From the NCBI GenBank assembly GCA_002347365.1, contig DDWT01000032.1, positions 17,199-81,198 of the forward strand: a stretch of 64,000 nucleotides of DNA, written 5' to 3'. Made by a program: the position numbers and the translations under genes. The stretch's first letter is position 1. Each line of letters begins with the position of its first letter. The notes under the pieces are model-generated. The model was not told where the DNA came from. It ran no database searches and saw only the letters and a program-made list of their open reading frames with translations. This document shows positions 44,183 to 51,707 of the stretch, one piece after another. This stretch comes from Actinobacteria bacterium UBA2279 (lineage in GTDB: Bacteria; Actinomycetota; Coriobacteriia; Anaerosomatales; Anaerosomataceae).

Positions 44183-45418
44183 CTACTCGGCCACCACGCG
44201 GTAGACCGTGCCGCCACCGAAATCCACCACGTACAACTCACCGTCATCGTCCTGGCCGAAGCTCACCAGTGAGAATCCCGTCTCCAGCAGCAACCGGTTC
44301 TCGATCGTGCCGTCGGCGGCCCGCCGCAGACCCCACAGGTCACCGCTCCCGAAATCGCCGTACAAGTAGGTGCCCCACATCGCCTCATACGCCGCGCCAC
44401 GATAGACGTAGCCGCCGGTGGTGGATTGCCCCGCGCCACGGCCGTACTCGATCACCGGCATCGTGAAGTCGCCGGTGACTGCGTTCGACCCGGGCGGGAA
44501 GGGGTGCGTGGCCTCGTAGGTGTTCCAGCCGTAGTTCTCCCCGCCTGCCGAGGAGGCCGGCGCGAAGTCGATCTCCTCCCAGGTGTTCTGGCCCACATCG
44601 CCGATCCACAGATCCCCGGTCTCGCGGTCGAACGACCATCGCCACGGGTTGCGCAGGCCGTATGCCCAGATCTCGGGCAGTGCGTTGGGGGTGCTGACGA
44701 ACGGGTTGTCGGCCGGCACCGAGTAGGCGCCACCGCCGGCCACGTCGATGCGCAACAGCTTGCCCAGCAGCACACCCAGCCGCTGCCCATTGCCCTTGGG
44801 ATCGCCGCCGCTACCGCCGTCGCCCATGCCTACATACAGGTAGCCGTCCGGCCCGAAGGCGATCATCCCGCCGTTGTGGTTCGCGAACGGCTGCGCGATC
44901 GTGAGCAGCTTCTGCTCGCTCGTGCGGTCCACCACCTCACCGCTGACCTTGAAGCGCGAGATCGTCGTGGAGCCTTTGCGGTCCGTGTAGTCCACATAGA
45001 CGTAGCCGTCGGTGGAGAACGTGGGCGAGAATGCCATCCCCAGAAGTCCGCGCTCGCTGTCGGTGCTGACCGCGTCACTCATGTCGAGGAAGGGCGTGGC
45101 CGAGCGAACCCCACCGCGCACCAGCCACGCGCGGCCGGACTTCTCCAGCACGAACAGTCGGTCCGAGCCGTCACCGGCGCCCGTCACGAAGAGCGGCTGA
45201 TCGAAGCCGTCGATCAGCTTCTCCAGCCTCACGGAGAGCTCCGCGAGCGGCACCGGTTGCGGAGCCGCCGGTTCCGGCGCGACGGTGGGCTGCTCCGACG
45301 CGGGCGGGTCGGGCTGCACCACGACCGGCTGGGTGTCGGTACCGCCGCAGCCGATGAGCCCGAACAGCATTCCGCCGACCAGCGCGGCCGCGAGTGCGAT
45401 CCGTCGTATCGCCATCAT
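44183..45418 (-). CDS. PQQ-dependent aldose sugar dehydrogenase-like lipoprotein
   Basis: The 411 residues start with a lipoprotein signal (LFGLIGCGG) and a Pro-rich linker. A six-bladed propeller follows: QPLFVTGAGDGSDRLFVLEK, ERGLLGMAFSPTF, AQPFANHNGGMIAFGPDGYL, GLRNPWRWSFDRETGDLWIG and GQNTWEEIDF. These match the soluble glucose/sorbosone dehydrogenase (YliI-like) family, with His and Arg of the PQQ site present. It faces outside the membrane. No PQQ synthesis genes are in the window. ATG with AGGAGGGC upstream. Confidence 0.88.
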   Translation of the reverse strand: MMAIRRIALAAALVGGMLFGLIGCGGTDTQPVVVQPDPPASEQPTVAPEPAAPQPVPLAELSVRLEKLIDGFDQPLFVTGAGDGSDRLFVLEKSGRAWLVRGGVRSATPFLDMSDAVSTDSERGLLGMAFSPTFSTDGYVYVDYTDRKGSTTISRFKVSGEVVDRTSEQKLLTIAQPFANHNGGMIAFGPDGYLYVGMGDGGSGGDPKGNGQRLGVLLGKLLRIDVAGGGAYSVPADNPFVSTPNALPEIWAYGLRNPWRWSFDRETGDLWIGDVGQNTWEEIDFAPASSAGGENYGWNTYEATHPFPPGSNAVTGDFTMPVIEYGRGAGQSTTGGYVYRGAAYEAMWGTYLYGDFGSGDLWGLRRAADGTIENRLLLETGFSLVSFGQDDDGELYVVDFGGGTVYRVVAE

Positions 45419-45512
45419 GCCCTCCTAGACTTCGCGATCTGCTGATCGCGTACCGGCATCGGGGAGTATGTTCCCAAGCGACTTGCGTGGACTCCGCCCT
45501 CGCGCACGGTGG

Positions 45513-45597
45513 TATAGTCGCACTATCAATTCATCCGGGTGCAGAGGGGCGCCGAGATGACCGCCTCCTCCAGTACCCGGGCACATGGGTGGAGGAG
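45513..45597 (+). promoter_or_regulatory. Promoter box and SD-sequestering hairpin of the Cys-rich peptide gene
   Basis: TATAGT (45513-45518) is a -10 candidate inside ATAGT-CGC-ACTAT. In the leader, CTCCTCC (45565-45571) pairs with GGAGGAG (45591-45597), which is the SD of the peptide gene. After a 3-base bulge, ACCC (45575-45578) pairs with GGGT (45587-45590) around an 8-base loop. The SD is therefore occluded in one fold, suggesting translational control. Confidence 0.6.
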
Positions 45598-45600
45598 ACC

Positions 45601-46014
45601 ATGGACGGGGACCCCAAGGACGTCGCGGCAGACTCTGAAGAGCCGAAGGTGTTCCGCATCGCGCAGATCGACACCCCTGGCAGCTCGAAGATGGATCGGC
45701 GCAAGTTCGTCAAGGCGACCGTAGCAGGCGTCGGTGCGGCCGCGGCCGCCACGATCCTCTCGGGATGCGATCCGGAGCCTGGCGATGAACCGGCGGCGGA
45801 GCCGATCGAACCGGCCGAACCGGCAGAGCCGGTCGAAGAGGAAGCGCCGATCGAAGAGGAACCCGAGGAGCCCGTCGACGAAGAACCCAGCGACGAGGAC
45901 AGCGACACCATCGGGATCATATGCACGTGTGACACAGAAGGATGCAGTTGCGTAGGGAACTGCACATGCAACTCGGTCAGCACCCCGGGTAGCCACTACT
46001 GGTACCCGAGCTGA
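45601..46014 (+). CDS. Tat-lipoprotein-like precursor peptide with three CxC motifs
   Basis: The 137 residues start at ATG 45601 behind GGAGGAG. Residues 1-30 are an acidic extension. Residues 32-38 (DRRKFVK) form a twin-arginine motif followed by a hydrophobic stretch and lipobox LSGC (Cys56). Residues 57-103 are Glu/Pro-rich. The tail (104-137) carries six Cys as C108-T-C110, C115-S-C117 and C121-T-C123, then ends SHYWYPS. Twenty-eight bases separate it from the first of five radical SAM genes. I infer that it is the substrate: its Cys-rich end would be modified in the cytoplasm, then the folded product exported by Tat and lipid-anchored. A metal-binding lipoprotein is the alternative. No family recognised. 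Confidence 0.8.
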   Translation: MDGDPKDVAADSEEPKVFRIAQIDTPGSSKMDRRKFVKATVAGVGAAAAATILSGCDPEPGDEPAAEPIEPAEPAEPVEEEAPIEEEPEEPVDEEPSDEDSDTIGIICTCDTEGCSCVGNCTCNSVSTPGSHYWYPS

Positions 46015-46042
46015 GACCCGGGACGTGCACGCGGGAGGCGAG

Positions 46043-47365
46043 ATGAGCGTCTCATGGCGTCCGCTCGGCGATACCACCTTCCTGATCACGCGACCGTCCC
46101 GCTTGCCATTACTGTATGCGCCACTTCAGGACCTCGTCATGGAGGTGAATGACGCCTACGCGCGCCATTTCCAGGCGGCGCTGGATGGAGATGCGGACTC
46201 TGCGCGAGCCATCGGCGTCGAACCGGGGATGTTGGAGGCACTCGCGGTCGTCACCCCCAACGCGCGCAAGAAGTTCAACCCGTCGTGGCCGGAAGCGTTC
46301 GAGCCCACATCCGTCACGCTCTTTCTCACTCATAAGTGCACGTTGCGCTGCACCTACTGCTACTGCGAGGGCGGCTCCGGCCGCGATATCGACTGGCCGG
46401 TGCTCGAAGCATCGGTTCTGTTCGCCCTGGAGAATGCCGCCCGTCTCGGCCGCGATCTCACTGTGGCATTCCATGGCGGGGATGTGGGCGCGGTATGGCC
46501 GTTGTTCCAACGCGCCGTCGAGTTCATCGAGGCAGCCGCAGCCGATGCGGACGTGAACGTGACGATGAACACCGGCACGAACGGCCTGTATTCGGAGTCC
46601 CAGGCGACCTACATCGCGCAGCACATGGGCAGTGCCACGGTCTCGATCGACGGGTTGCCGGAGGTGCATGATCGCTATCGCGTGACACCCGGATCGGGGC
46701 CTTCGCTGGAGATGATCTTGCGATCGGTCCGCATCTTCGAGAACAACGGGCTTGCGTACACCATCAGGATGACGGTGACTGCTGAGTCGCTGCCACTGCT
46801 GACCGAGAGTGTCGAATACCTGTGCGAACACACCAAAGCGCAGGTCATCCGTGCCGAGCCGATGTACTCACGGGGTCGTGCGAGCGCCTCGGAGCTGGAA
46901 GCACCCAGGCCCCATGCGTTCGTCGAGGCGTTCCGCGAGGCAAGTATGGTAGCGCATACCCGAGGCCGCCAACTCACCTACTCCGGTGCACGTCCCGGCG
47001 GCGTGGTGCCGGCATTCTGCACCTATCCCAGTCCCACCTTCGGTGTCACACCCGATGGTGATCTCAGCTGCTGCTACGAGGTCCTTCGCCCCGATGACCC
47101 TCTCTCGGGAGAGTTCTTCTACGGCCATGTTGAGGCGGACGGCTCGGCGATCCATGTTGACCACTCCAAGATCGCCACCATCCGCAACGTTGCCGCGCAG
47201 CGTCGCGCGGCTTGTGCCGGGTGCTTCTGCGTGTTCTCATGCGCCGGCGATTGCGCAGCCAAGGCGTTCGACGGCGGCAGGCTTGCAGGTGAGATGTCCA
47301 CACGTTGCGAGATCACCCGAGCGCTCGTGCTCGACATGCTCGAAGATGCGCTTGGGGGCGCGTGA
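46043..47365 (+). CDS. Radical SAM/SPASM peptide-maturase-like protein 1
   Basis: ATG 46043 follows GGGAGG. The 440 residues have an N-terminal domain of about 90 residues (PLLYAPLQDLVMEVNDAYAR) and the radical SAM site CTLRCTYCYC near residue 99. VAFHGGDVGA follows (SAM-binding GGE-like, here GGD), then TVSIDGLPEVHDRYR. A Cys-rich SPASM tail with CCYE and CAGCFCVFSCAGDCAAK completes it, for two auxiliary Fe-S clusters. SPASM maturases form thioether or C-C crosslinks in peptides. Gene 2 starts in its stop codon (TGATG). Confidence 0.88.
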   Translation: MSVSWRPLGDTTFLITRPSRLPLLYAPLQDLVMEVNDAYARHFQAALDGDADSARAIGVEPGMLEALAVVTPNARKKFNPSWPEAFEPTSVTLFLTHKCTLRCTYCYCEGGSGRDIDWPVLEASVLFALENAARLGRDLTVAFHGGDVGAVWPLFQRAVEFIEAAAADADVNVTMNTGTNGLYSESQATYIAQHMGSATVSIDGLPEVHDRYRVTPGSGPSLEMILRSVRIFENNGLAYTIRMTVTAESLPLLTESVEYLCEHTKAQVIRAEPMYSRGRASASELEAPRPHAFVEAFREASMVAHTRGRQLTYSGARPGGVVPAFCTYPSPTFGVTPDGDLSCCYEVLRPDDPLSGEFFYGHVEADGSAIHVDHSKIATIRNVAAQRRAACAGCFCVFSCAGDCAAKAFDGGRLAGEMSTRCEITRALVLDMLEDALGGA

Positions 47366-48453
47366 TGGACGAGGCCGTGACGACGTTGCAGCCGGAGTGC
47401 CTCACCGTGTTCCTCAACAACCGGTGCAACCTCGCTTGCAGCTACTGTCACTCGGGAGCCTCGGCCACGCGGGAGCCTGCGCTCTCGAGCGAGGCCGTGG
47501 CCGATGCGGCGCGGATCGTCGCCCGGTCGTGTGCCGGGCGCGGAGTACCCATGACGTTCGTGCTGCACGGAGGAGGCGAGCCGCTGCTGGACCGGGAGGA
47601 CGCAGCGCGTGCGCTTGGCATCGTGCGCTTGCAGGCCGCGAGTGCCGGGGTGGCGCTCAGCACGTACGTCGCCACGAACGGCGTTCTGCCCGAGATGACC
47701 GCGCGATGGGCTGCCGCCGAGTTCGGTCTCATCGGCCTATCGTGCGATGGGCCGCCTGACGTGCAGGATGTGCAGCGCCCACGTCGCAACGGCGAGCCCA
47801 CATCGGCGGTCGTCGAGCGCACGGCGGCGATCTTGCGAGAAGGCGGTGCGCACTTCCACGTACGGGCGACGATCACCCCGGCCACTGTCACCCGGCAGCG
47901 AGACGTGGTGGCGTACGCCATCAAGGTGCTGCGACCGGCCGAGGTGCGCCTGGAACCCGTGTACGACAACCCGTCCCGGATGCCCGGGCTCATGGCCGAA
48001 GACGCCCCTGCTTTCGTGCAGGGCTTCTTGGAGGCACGGCGCTACGGTGCGGAGCAGGGCGTGCCGGTGACGACGTCGCTGTCTCGGCCAGGGGAGCGGC
48101 ACGGCCCCTACTGCAACGTGTTGCGCCACGTGGTGAACCTGGCACCAGGCGACTTCGCCACCGGGTGCTTTGTGGAGTCGCGCGCTCAAGGTGCGCTCGA
48201 CCGCGGCGTGCACATCGGCTCGCCCGGCACCTCGGGTCGCTTCGAGCTGGACGACGCGCGCATTGCAGCGTTGGTCGCCGTTTGCGGTCGCGTGCCGGAT
48301 GAGTGCGCCGGCTGCCCCATCGAGCACGCCTGTTCCCGCGGCTGCCCGGACGTATGCGCGCTGGACGCCGCTGTGTCCGAGACGGTACGCCTGCACGACA
48401 CGTTCCGCTGTCGCGCTCAGCGGCTTCTGGCGGAGGAGGCGGCTCTCGCATGA
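47365..48453 (+). CDS. Radical SAM/SPASM peptide-maturase-like protein 2
   Basis: The 362 residues lack the N-terminal domain of protein 1. The radical SAM motif CNLACSYCHS is near residue 21, VLHGGGEPLLD near 68 is the GGE motif, and IGLSCDGPPDVQDVQR near 125 is typical of SPASM enzymes. The tail contains CAGCPIEHACSRGCPDVC. The ATG overlaps the previous stop. Probable Fe-S peptide-modifying enzyme; substrate inferred from the operon. Confidence 0.86.
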   Translation: MDEAVTTLQPECLTVFLNNRCNLACSYCHSGASATREPALSSEAVADAARIVARSCAGRGVPMTFVLHGGGEPLLDREDAARALGIVRLQAASAGVALSTYVATNGVLPEMTARWAAAEFGLIGLSCDGPPDVQDVQRPRRNGEPTSAVVERTAAILREGGAHFHVRATITPATVTRQRDVVAYAIKVLRPAEVRLEPVYDNPSRMPGLMAEDAPAFVQGFLEARRYGAEQGVPVTTSLSRPGERHGPYCNVLRHVVNLAPGDFATGCFVESRAQGALDRGVHIGSPGTSGRFELDDARIAALVAVCGRVPDECAGCPIEHACSRGCPDVCALDAAVSETVRLHDTFRCRAQRLLAEEAALA

Positions 48454-49841
48454 GCCACACGGCTCCGCACATCGATCCCGAAGAGGTGTACGTGCTCCCG
48501 CTCGCGGACCGCTGGCTCGTCTTCGCGCCCGGGACCTGGAGCGTTGCCGTCGTCAACCACCTTGCGCTCGGCGAGCTGGCGCAGTGCTGCGAGCCCGGAC
48601 ATGTGGCGCCGTCGCTGGACGCGCTGGAGCTGTGGCAGACGCTCACGATCCCCGCGAGCGACGAGTCCCGGCATCGCCCGCCGGAAGGTGGCAAGCTCGT
48701 CATCATGCCCACCCGCGCATGCAACATCAGCTGCGTCCATTGCGACTTCGGCTGCCCCGATGCTCCGCTCACCGTGCTCGATCCCCGGCTCGCCTATCCG
48801 CTGATCGACCGGGTCCTTGCCCGTGCCGTTCGCGACGGCGAGCCCGTCATGCGTGTCCACTTCTTCGGCGGCGAACCGCTCGTGGCGCGGCGGTCGGTCG
48901 AGGCGATCGTCGCTTACACGCGCCAAGCGTGCGCGAGTGCGCACATCGCACCGTGGTTCGAGCTCACCACCAACGGCGTGTGCGGCCCGGATGCGGTGGC
49001 GTTTCTCGGCAATGAGATCGATTCTGTGGTCGTGTCGCTGGACGGGGACGAGGAGCTCCACAACAGCCTGCGTCGGCATCGCGACGGGCGCGGAACGTAC
49101 GCGGAGGTGGCCGAGACACTCCGCCAGCTGGGGCGCTACCCGTGCGAGCTGTGCGTCCGGATGTGCGTCACCGACCGGTCGGTGGGCACCTTGCCTGATC
49201 TGGCCGAGAAGTTCTGCTCCGAGTTCGACCTCAGCGTGCTTGCGTTCGAGACGCTGGCCGAGACACCCGGCTCCACCGCGGCGGGGCTGCACGCGCCGAG
49301 CCCGCATGAGTTCGCGCTGAACTTCATGGAGGCCGAGACTGTCGGTGCCGAGCATGGTGTCCGCGTGGTGCACGGGCCATCCGAGCTCGTCGGACCGCGG
49401 TCGACGTCGTGTCCGCTGGGCACCGGTTCGTTCATGCTGTGGCCGGACGGCGCCATCACCGGGTGTTATCTCGAGCCCGAGCGGTGGCGCGCGCGCGGTC
49501 TTGAGCTGTCATTCGGACAAGTGGATGAGGCGGGCGCGGTGCATGTCGATGAGCGACAGATCGAGAGGATCGCGAAGATACTGGAGCGCAAGCCGCGATG
49601 CGAGCGCTGTTTTTGTCGCTACACCTGTGCGGGCGGCTGTCGAGTGGATCAGACTCCGCCGCGCTGCAGCCGGTTTTATGACGATCGATGCCATGCGATC
49701 CGCCTTATCACTGCGAGTCGCCTGCTGCTCAGCGTCGGTGCCACTACGGAAGCCGCCGCGCTTCTGGTGAACGAGATGGCTGCTGCAGGGCTGGCGTCCA
49801 ACGCTGATGACCGGCTGCGCACGTGGGCGAAGGTCGTGTGA
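48450..49841 (+). CDS. Radical SAM/SPASM peptide-maturase-like protein 3
   Basis: The 463 residues begin with a domain of about 80 residues (YVLPLADRWLVFAPGTWSVA) that resembles the N-terminal part of protein 1 and could recognise the precursor. The radical SAM site CNISCVHCDFGC is near residue 91, HFFGGEPLVARRS near 136, and VVVSLDGDEELHNSLR near 195. A SPASM tail CERCFCRYTCAGGCRVD is near 405, very like that of protein 1. Its ATG overlaps the previous stop (ATGA). Confidence 0.87.
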   Translation: MSHTAPHIDPEEVYVLPLADRWLVFAPGTWSVAVVNHLALGELAQCCEPGHVAPSLDALELWQTLTIPASDESRHRPPEGGKLVIMPTRACNISCVHCDFGCPDAPLTVLDPRLAYPLIDRVLARAVRDGEPVMRVHFFGGEPLVARRSVEAIVAYTRQACASAHIAPWFELTTNGVCGPDAVAFLGNEIDSVVVSLDGDEELHNSLRRHRDGRGTYAEVAETLRQLGRYPCELCVRMCVTDRSVGTLPDLAEKFCSEFDLSVLAFETLAETPGSTAAGLHAPSPHEFALNFMEAETVGAEHGVRVVHGPSELVGPRSTSCPLGTGSFMLWPDGAITGCYLEPERWRARGLELSFGQVDEAGAVHVDERQIERIAKILERKPRCERCFCRYTCAGGCRVDQTPPRCSRFYDDRCHAIRLITASRLLLSVGATTEAAALLVNEMAAAGLASNADDRLRTWAKVV

Positions 49842-49842
49842 G

Positions 49843-50778
49843 GTGGCGAACCTGTCCATCACACGACGGTGCGAGCGCGACTGCAGCTTCTGTTTCGCGG
49901 CCGAGGAACGCCGCCGTGAGCCGCTCGACATGTCGGCCGAGACCTTCGAAGGCGCGTTGGATTTCCTGGAGCATTCAGGAGTTCCCGACGCACGCCTGCT
50001 GGGCGGCGAGCCCACGTCGCATCCGGCGTTCACCTCGCTGGCGGACCGCGCGCTGGAGCGCGGCTTCGCGCTCACGGTCATGACAGGCGGCCTCGTGCCC
50101 CCTGCCGCGCTGGAGTATCTGGCGTCGCTACCTTCCGGGCGCGTGACGGTCTTTCTGAACGCTGCGGTGCCCGGCGTCGACAGCGACTCACTCGTGGCGG
50201 CGCAGGAGCGCGTGTGCGATGCGTTGCGCGATCGCATCGAGCCCGGCGTGACGCTTGTCTCGGCGGATATCGATCCAAGCTTCCTGCTGGAGGGTATCGA
50301 GCGGCACGGCCTGCGGCGCAGCGTGCGCATCGGCGTGGCGCACCCCATCGCCGGCGGCGCGAACGTGAGTGTGCCCACAGGCGAGCTGCGTGCGGTGGGC
50401 GCGAGCATCGAGGCGTTCGTGACGCGAGCGGAGGTGCGTGGGGTGAGCGTGGGGTTCGACTGCGGCATCACGCCGTGCATGTTCTCCGAGGAGTTCACCG
50501 CGATGCACCCGGACGTCATCGAGAGCGTGGGCCTGCGCTGCGGACCCATCGTGGACGTGCTCCCCGAGGGGGATACGATCGCGTGCTACGCGCTTGCGTC
50601 GCTGGCGCGTCTGCGGCTCGACGGATGCATGACGCGCGGCGAGTTGATCGCCGCCTTTGCCGAGGCGCTGGGCGACGGACTGCCCGGCATCTTCGAGGAG
50701 TGCGTGGAGTGCGCGCACCGGGCGGCCGGGCGCTGCACGGGCGGTTGCCGGGCACGCCGGACGAACGGGGGCGCGTGA
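49843..50778 (+). CDS. Radical SAM protein 4 with Cys-rich tail
   Basis: GTG 49843 starts one base after the previous stop, with GAAGG 9 bases upstream. The 311 residues begin almost at once with CERDCSFCFA near residue 10, LLGGEPTSHP near 50, and end with FDCGITPCMF, LRCGPIVDVL, ACYAL and CVECAHRAAGRCTGGCRAR, a twitch/SPASM-like set of Cys. It differs from proteins 1-3 in its short N-terminus. The next ATG overlaps its stop (TGATG). Confidence 0.82.
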   Translation: MANLSITRRCERDCSFCFAAEERRREPLDMSAETFEGALDFLEHSGVPDARLLGGEPTSHPAFTSLADRALERGFALTVMTGGLVPPAALEYLASLPSGRVTVFLNAAVPGVDSDSLVAAQERVCDALRDRIEPGVTLVSADIDPSFLLEGIERHGLRRSVRIGVAHPIAGGANVSVPTGELRAVGASIEAFVTRAEVRGVSVGFDCGITPCMFSEEFTAMHPDVIESVGLRCGPIVDVLPEGDTIACYALASLARLRLDGCMTRGELIAAFAEALGDGLPGIFEECVECAHRAAGRCTGGCRARRTNGGA

Positions 50779-51707
50779 TGCGCTGGGTGCTGCCCTACAT
50801 CGACCAATCTCCGGAGTTCTGGGCCCGTGTGGCCGAGGCGGTCGTGCCGGATACGGCGAGCGTCTACTTCCCCATGCCCGCAAGTCCCATCGGTTCCGGG
50901 CGGCCTCCGCTACCTGCCGAGCACCTGCAGGGGTTTCTCGGCGTGGATGATGTTGAGAAGTGTGTGCTGCTCAACCCGGTCGTGCACGACGGGTCCGCCG
51001 CTCGCGCGTTCGCGGCGGTGGAGCCCCGGTTGCGCACGCTCGTCGATGAGCACGGTGTGGCCGAGGCGGTCGTGGGCAGCGTGGGGCTCGCGCGCCTGCT
51101 GCGAGAGGCATTCCCGCAGCTTCAGCTGGCGGCGTCAACGCTGCTCGACGTCCGCACGCCTGCGCAGATCGTCTACCTGGAGGGAGTCTTTGACTCGCTC
51201 ACCCCGGGCGACGGCGTCATGCGCGATCTACCCGCGCTGCGGGCGCTGCGCGAGGCGTGGCCCGGCGCACTGCGACTGATGGTGAACGAGGGGTGCCTGC
51301 CCGGCTGCGTCTATCGCACGCAGCACTTCTTCGAGATGAACTCGGCAGATCCGATGCCCGCATCGTTGTGTGCCGGGCTACTGGAGCGCGAGCCGTGGCT
51401 GGCGCTCACCGGCGCGTGGGTGCTGCCGCAGCACCTCGATCTGTTCGACGGCCTCTACGATGAGCTCAAGCTCGACGGCCGAGTGACACTGCAAGATCCC
51501 GGACACTACCTGCGCGTGCTGTCAGCTTACGTGAGCCGCACGCCGCTCGATCTGGCCGAGATAGGCGGTGGCCCTGCGACCGCGCCGGGCGTGCCGCCTA
51601 TCAGCCGCGAGTTCTACACACATACGCTGACCTGCGCGAAGACCTGCGCGAGCTGCGATGTGTGCCGCGCATACCTCACGAGCGGTAGCGGGCGGGCCGA
51701 GGCGTGA
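50778..51707 (+). CDS. U32 peptidase-like protein within the radical SAM operon
   Basis: The 309 residues form a probable TIM barrel: VYFPMPASP, VVGSVGLARLLREAFPQLQL, LRLMVNEGCLPGCVYRTQHF and, at the C-terminus, TLTCAKTCASCDVCRAYL. NEGCLPGCVYR resembles the Cys-containing loop of U32-family proteins, many of which (UbiU/UbiV, TrhP) bind a 4Fe-4S cluster and act in O2-independent hydroxylations rather than proteolysis. Assignment to U32 is tentative. Coupled by overlaps on both sides. Confidence 0.55.
   Translation: MRWVLPYIDQSPEFWARVAEAVVPDTASVYFPMPASPIGSGRPPLPAEHLQGFLGVDDVEKCVLLNPVVHDGSAARAFAAVEPRLRTLVDEHGVAEAVVGSVGLARLLREAFPQLQLAASTLLDVRTPAQIVYLEGVFDSLTPGDGVMRDLPALRALREAWPGALRLMVNEGCLPGCVYRTQHFFEMNSADPMPASLCAGLLEREPWLALTGAWVLPQHLDLFDGLYDELKLDGRVTLQDPGHYLRVLSAYVSRTPLDLAEIGGGPATAPGVPPISREFYTHTLTCAKTCASCDVCRAYLTSGSGRAEA

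Noticed and set aside
44183..45418. The sugar dehydrogenase as part of the peptide operon
   Set aside because: It is on the opposite strand with its own SD, and the promoter region between them is divergent.
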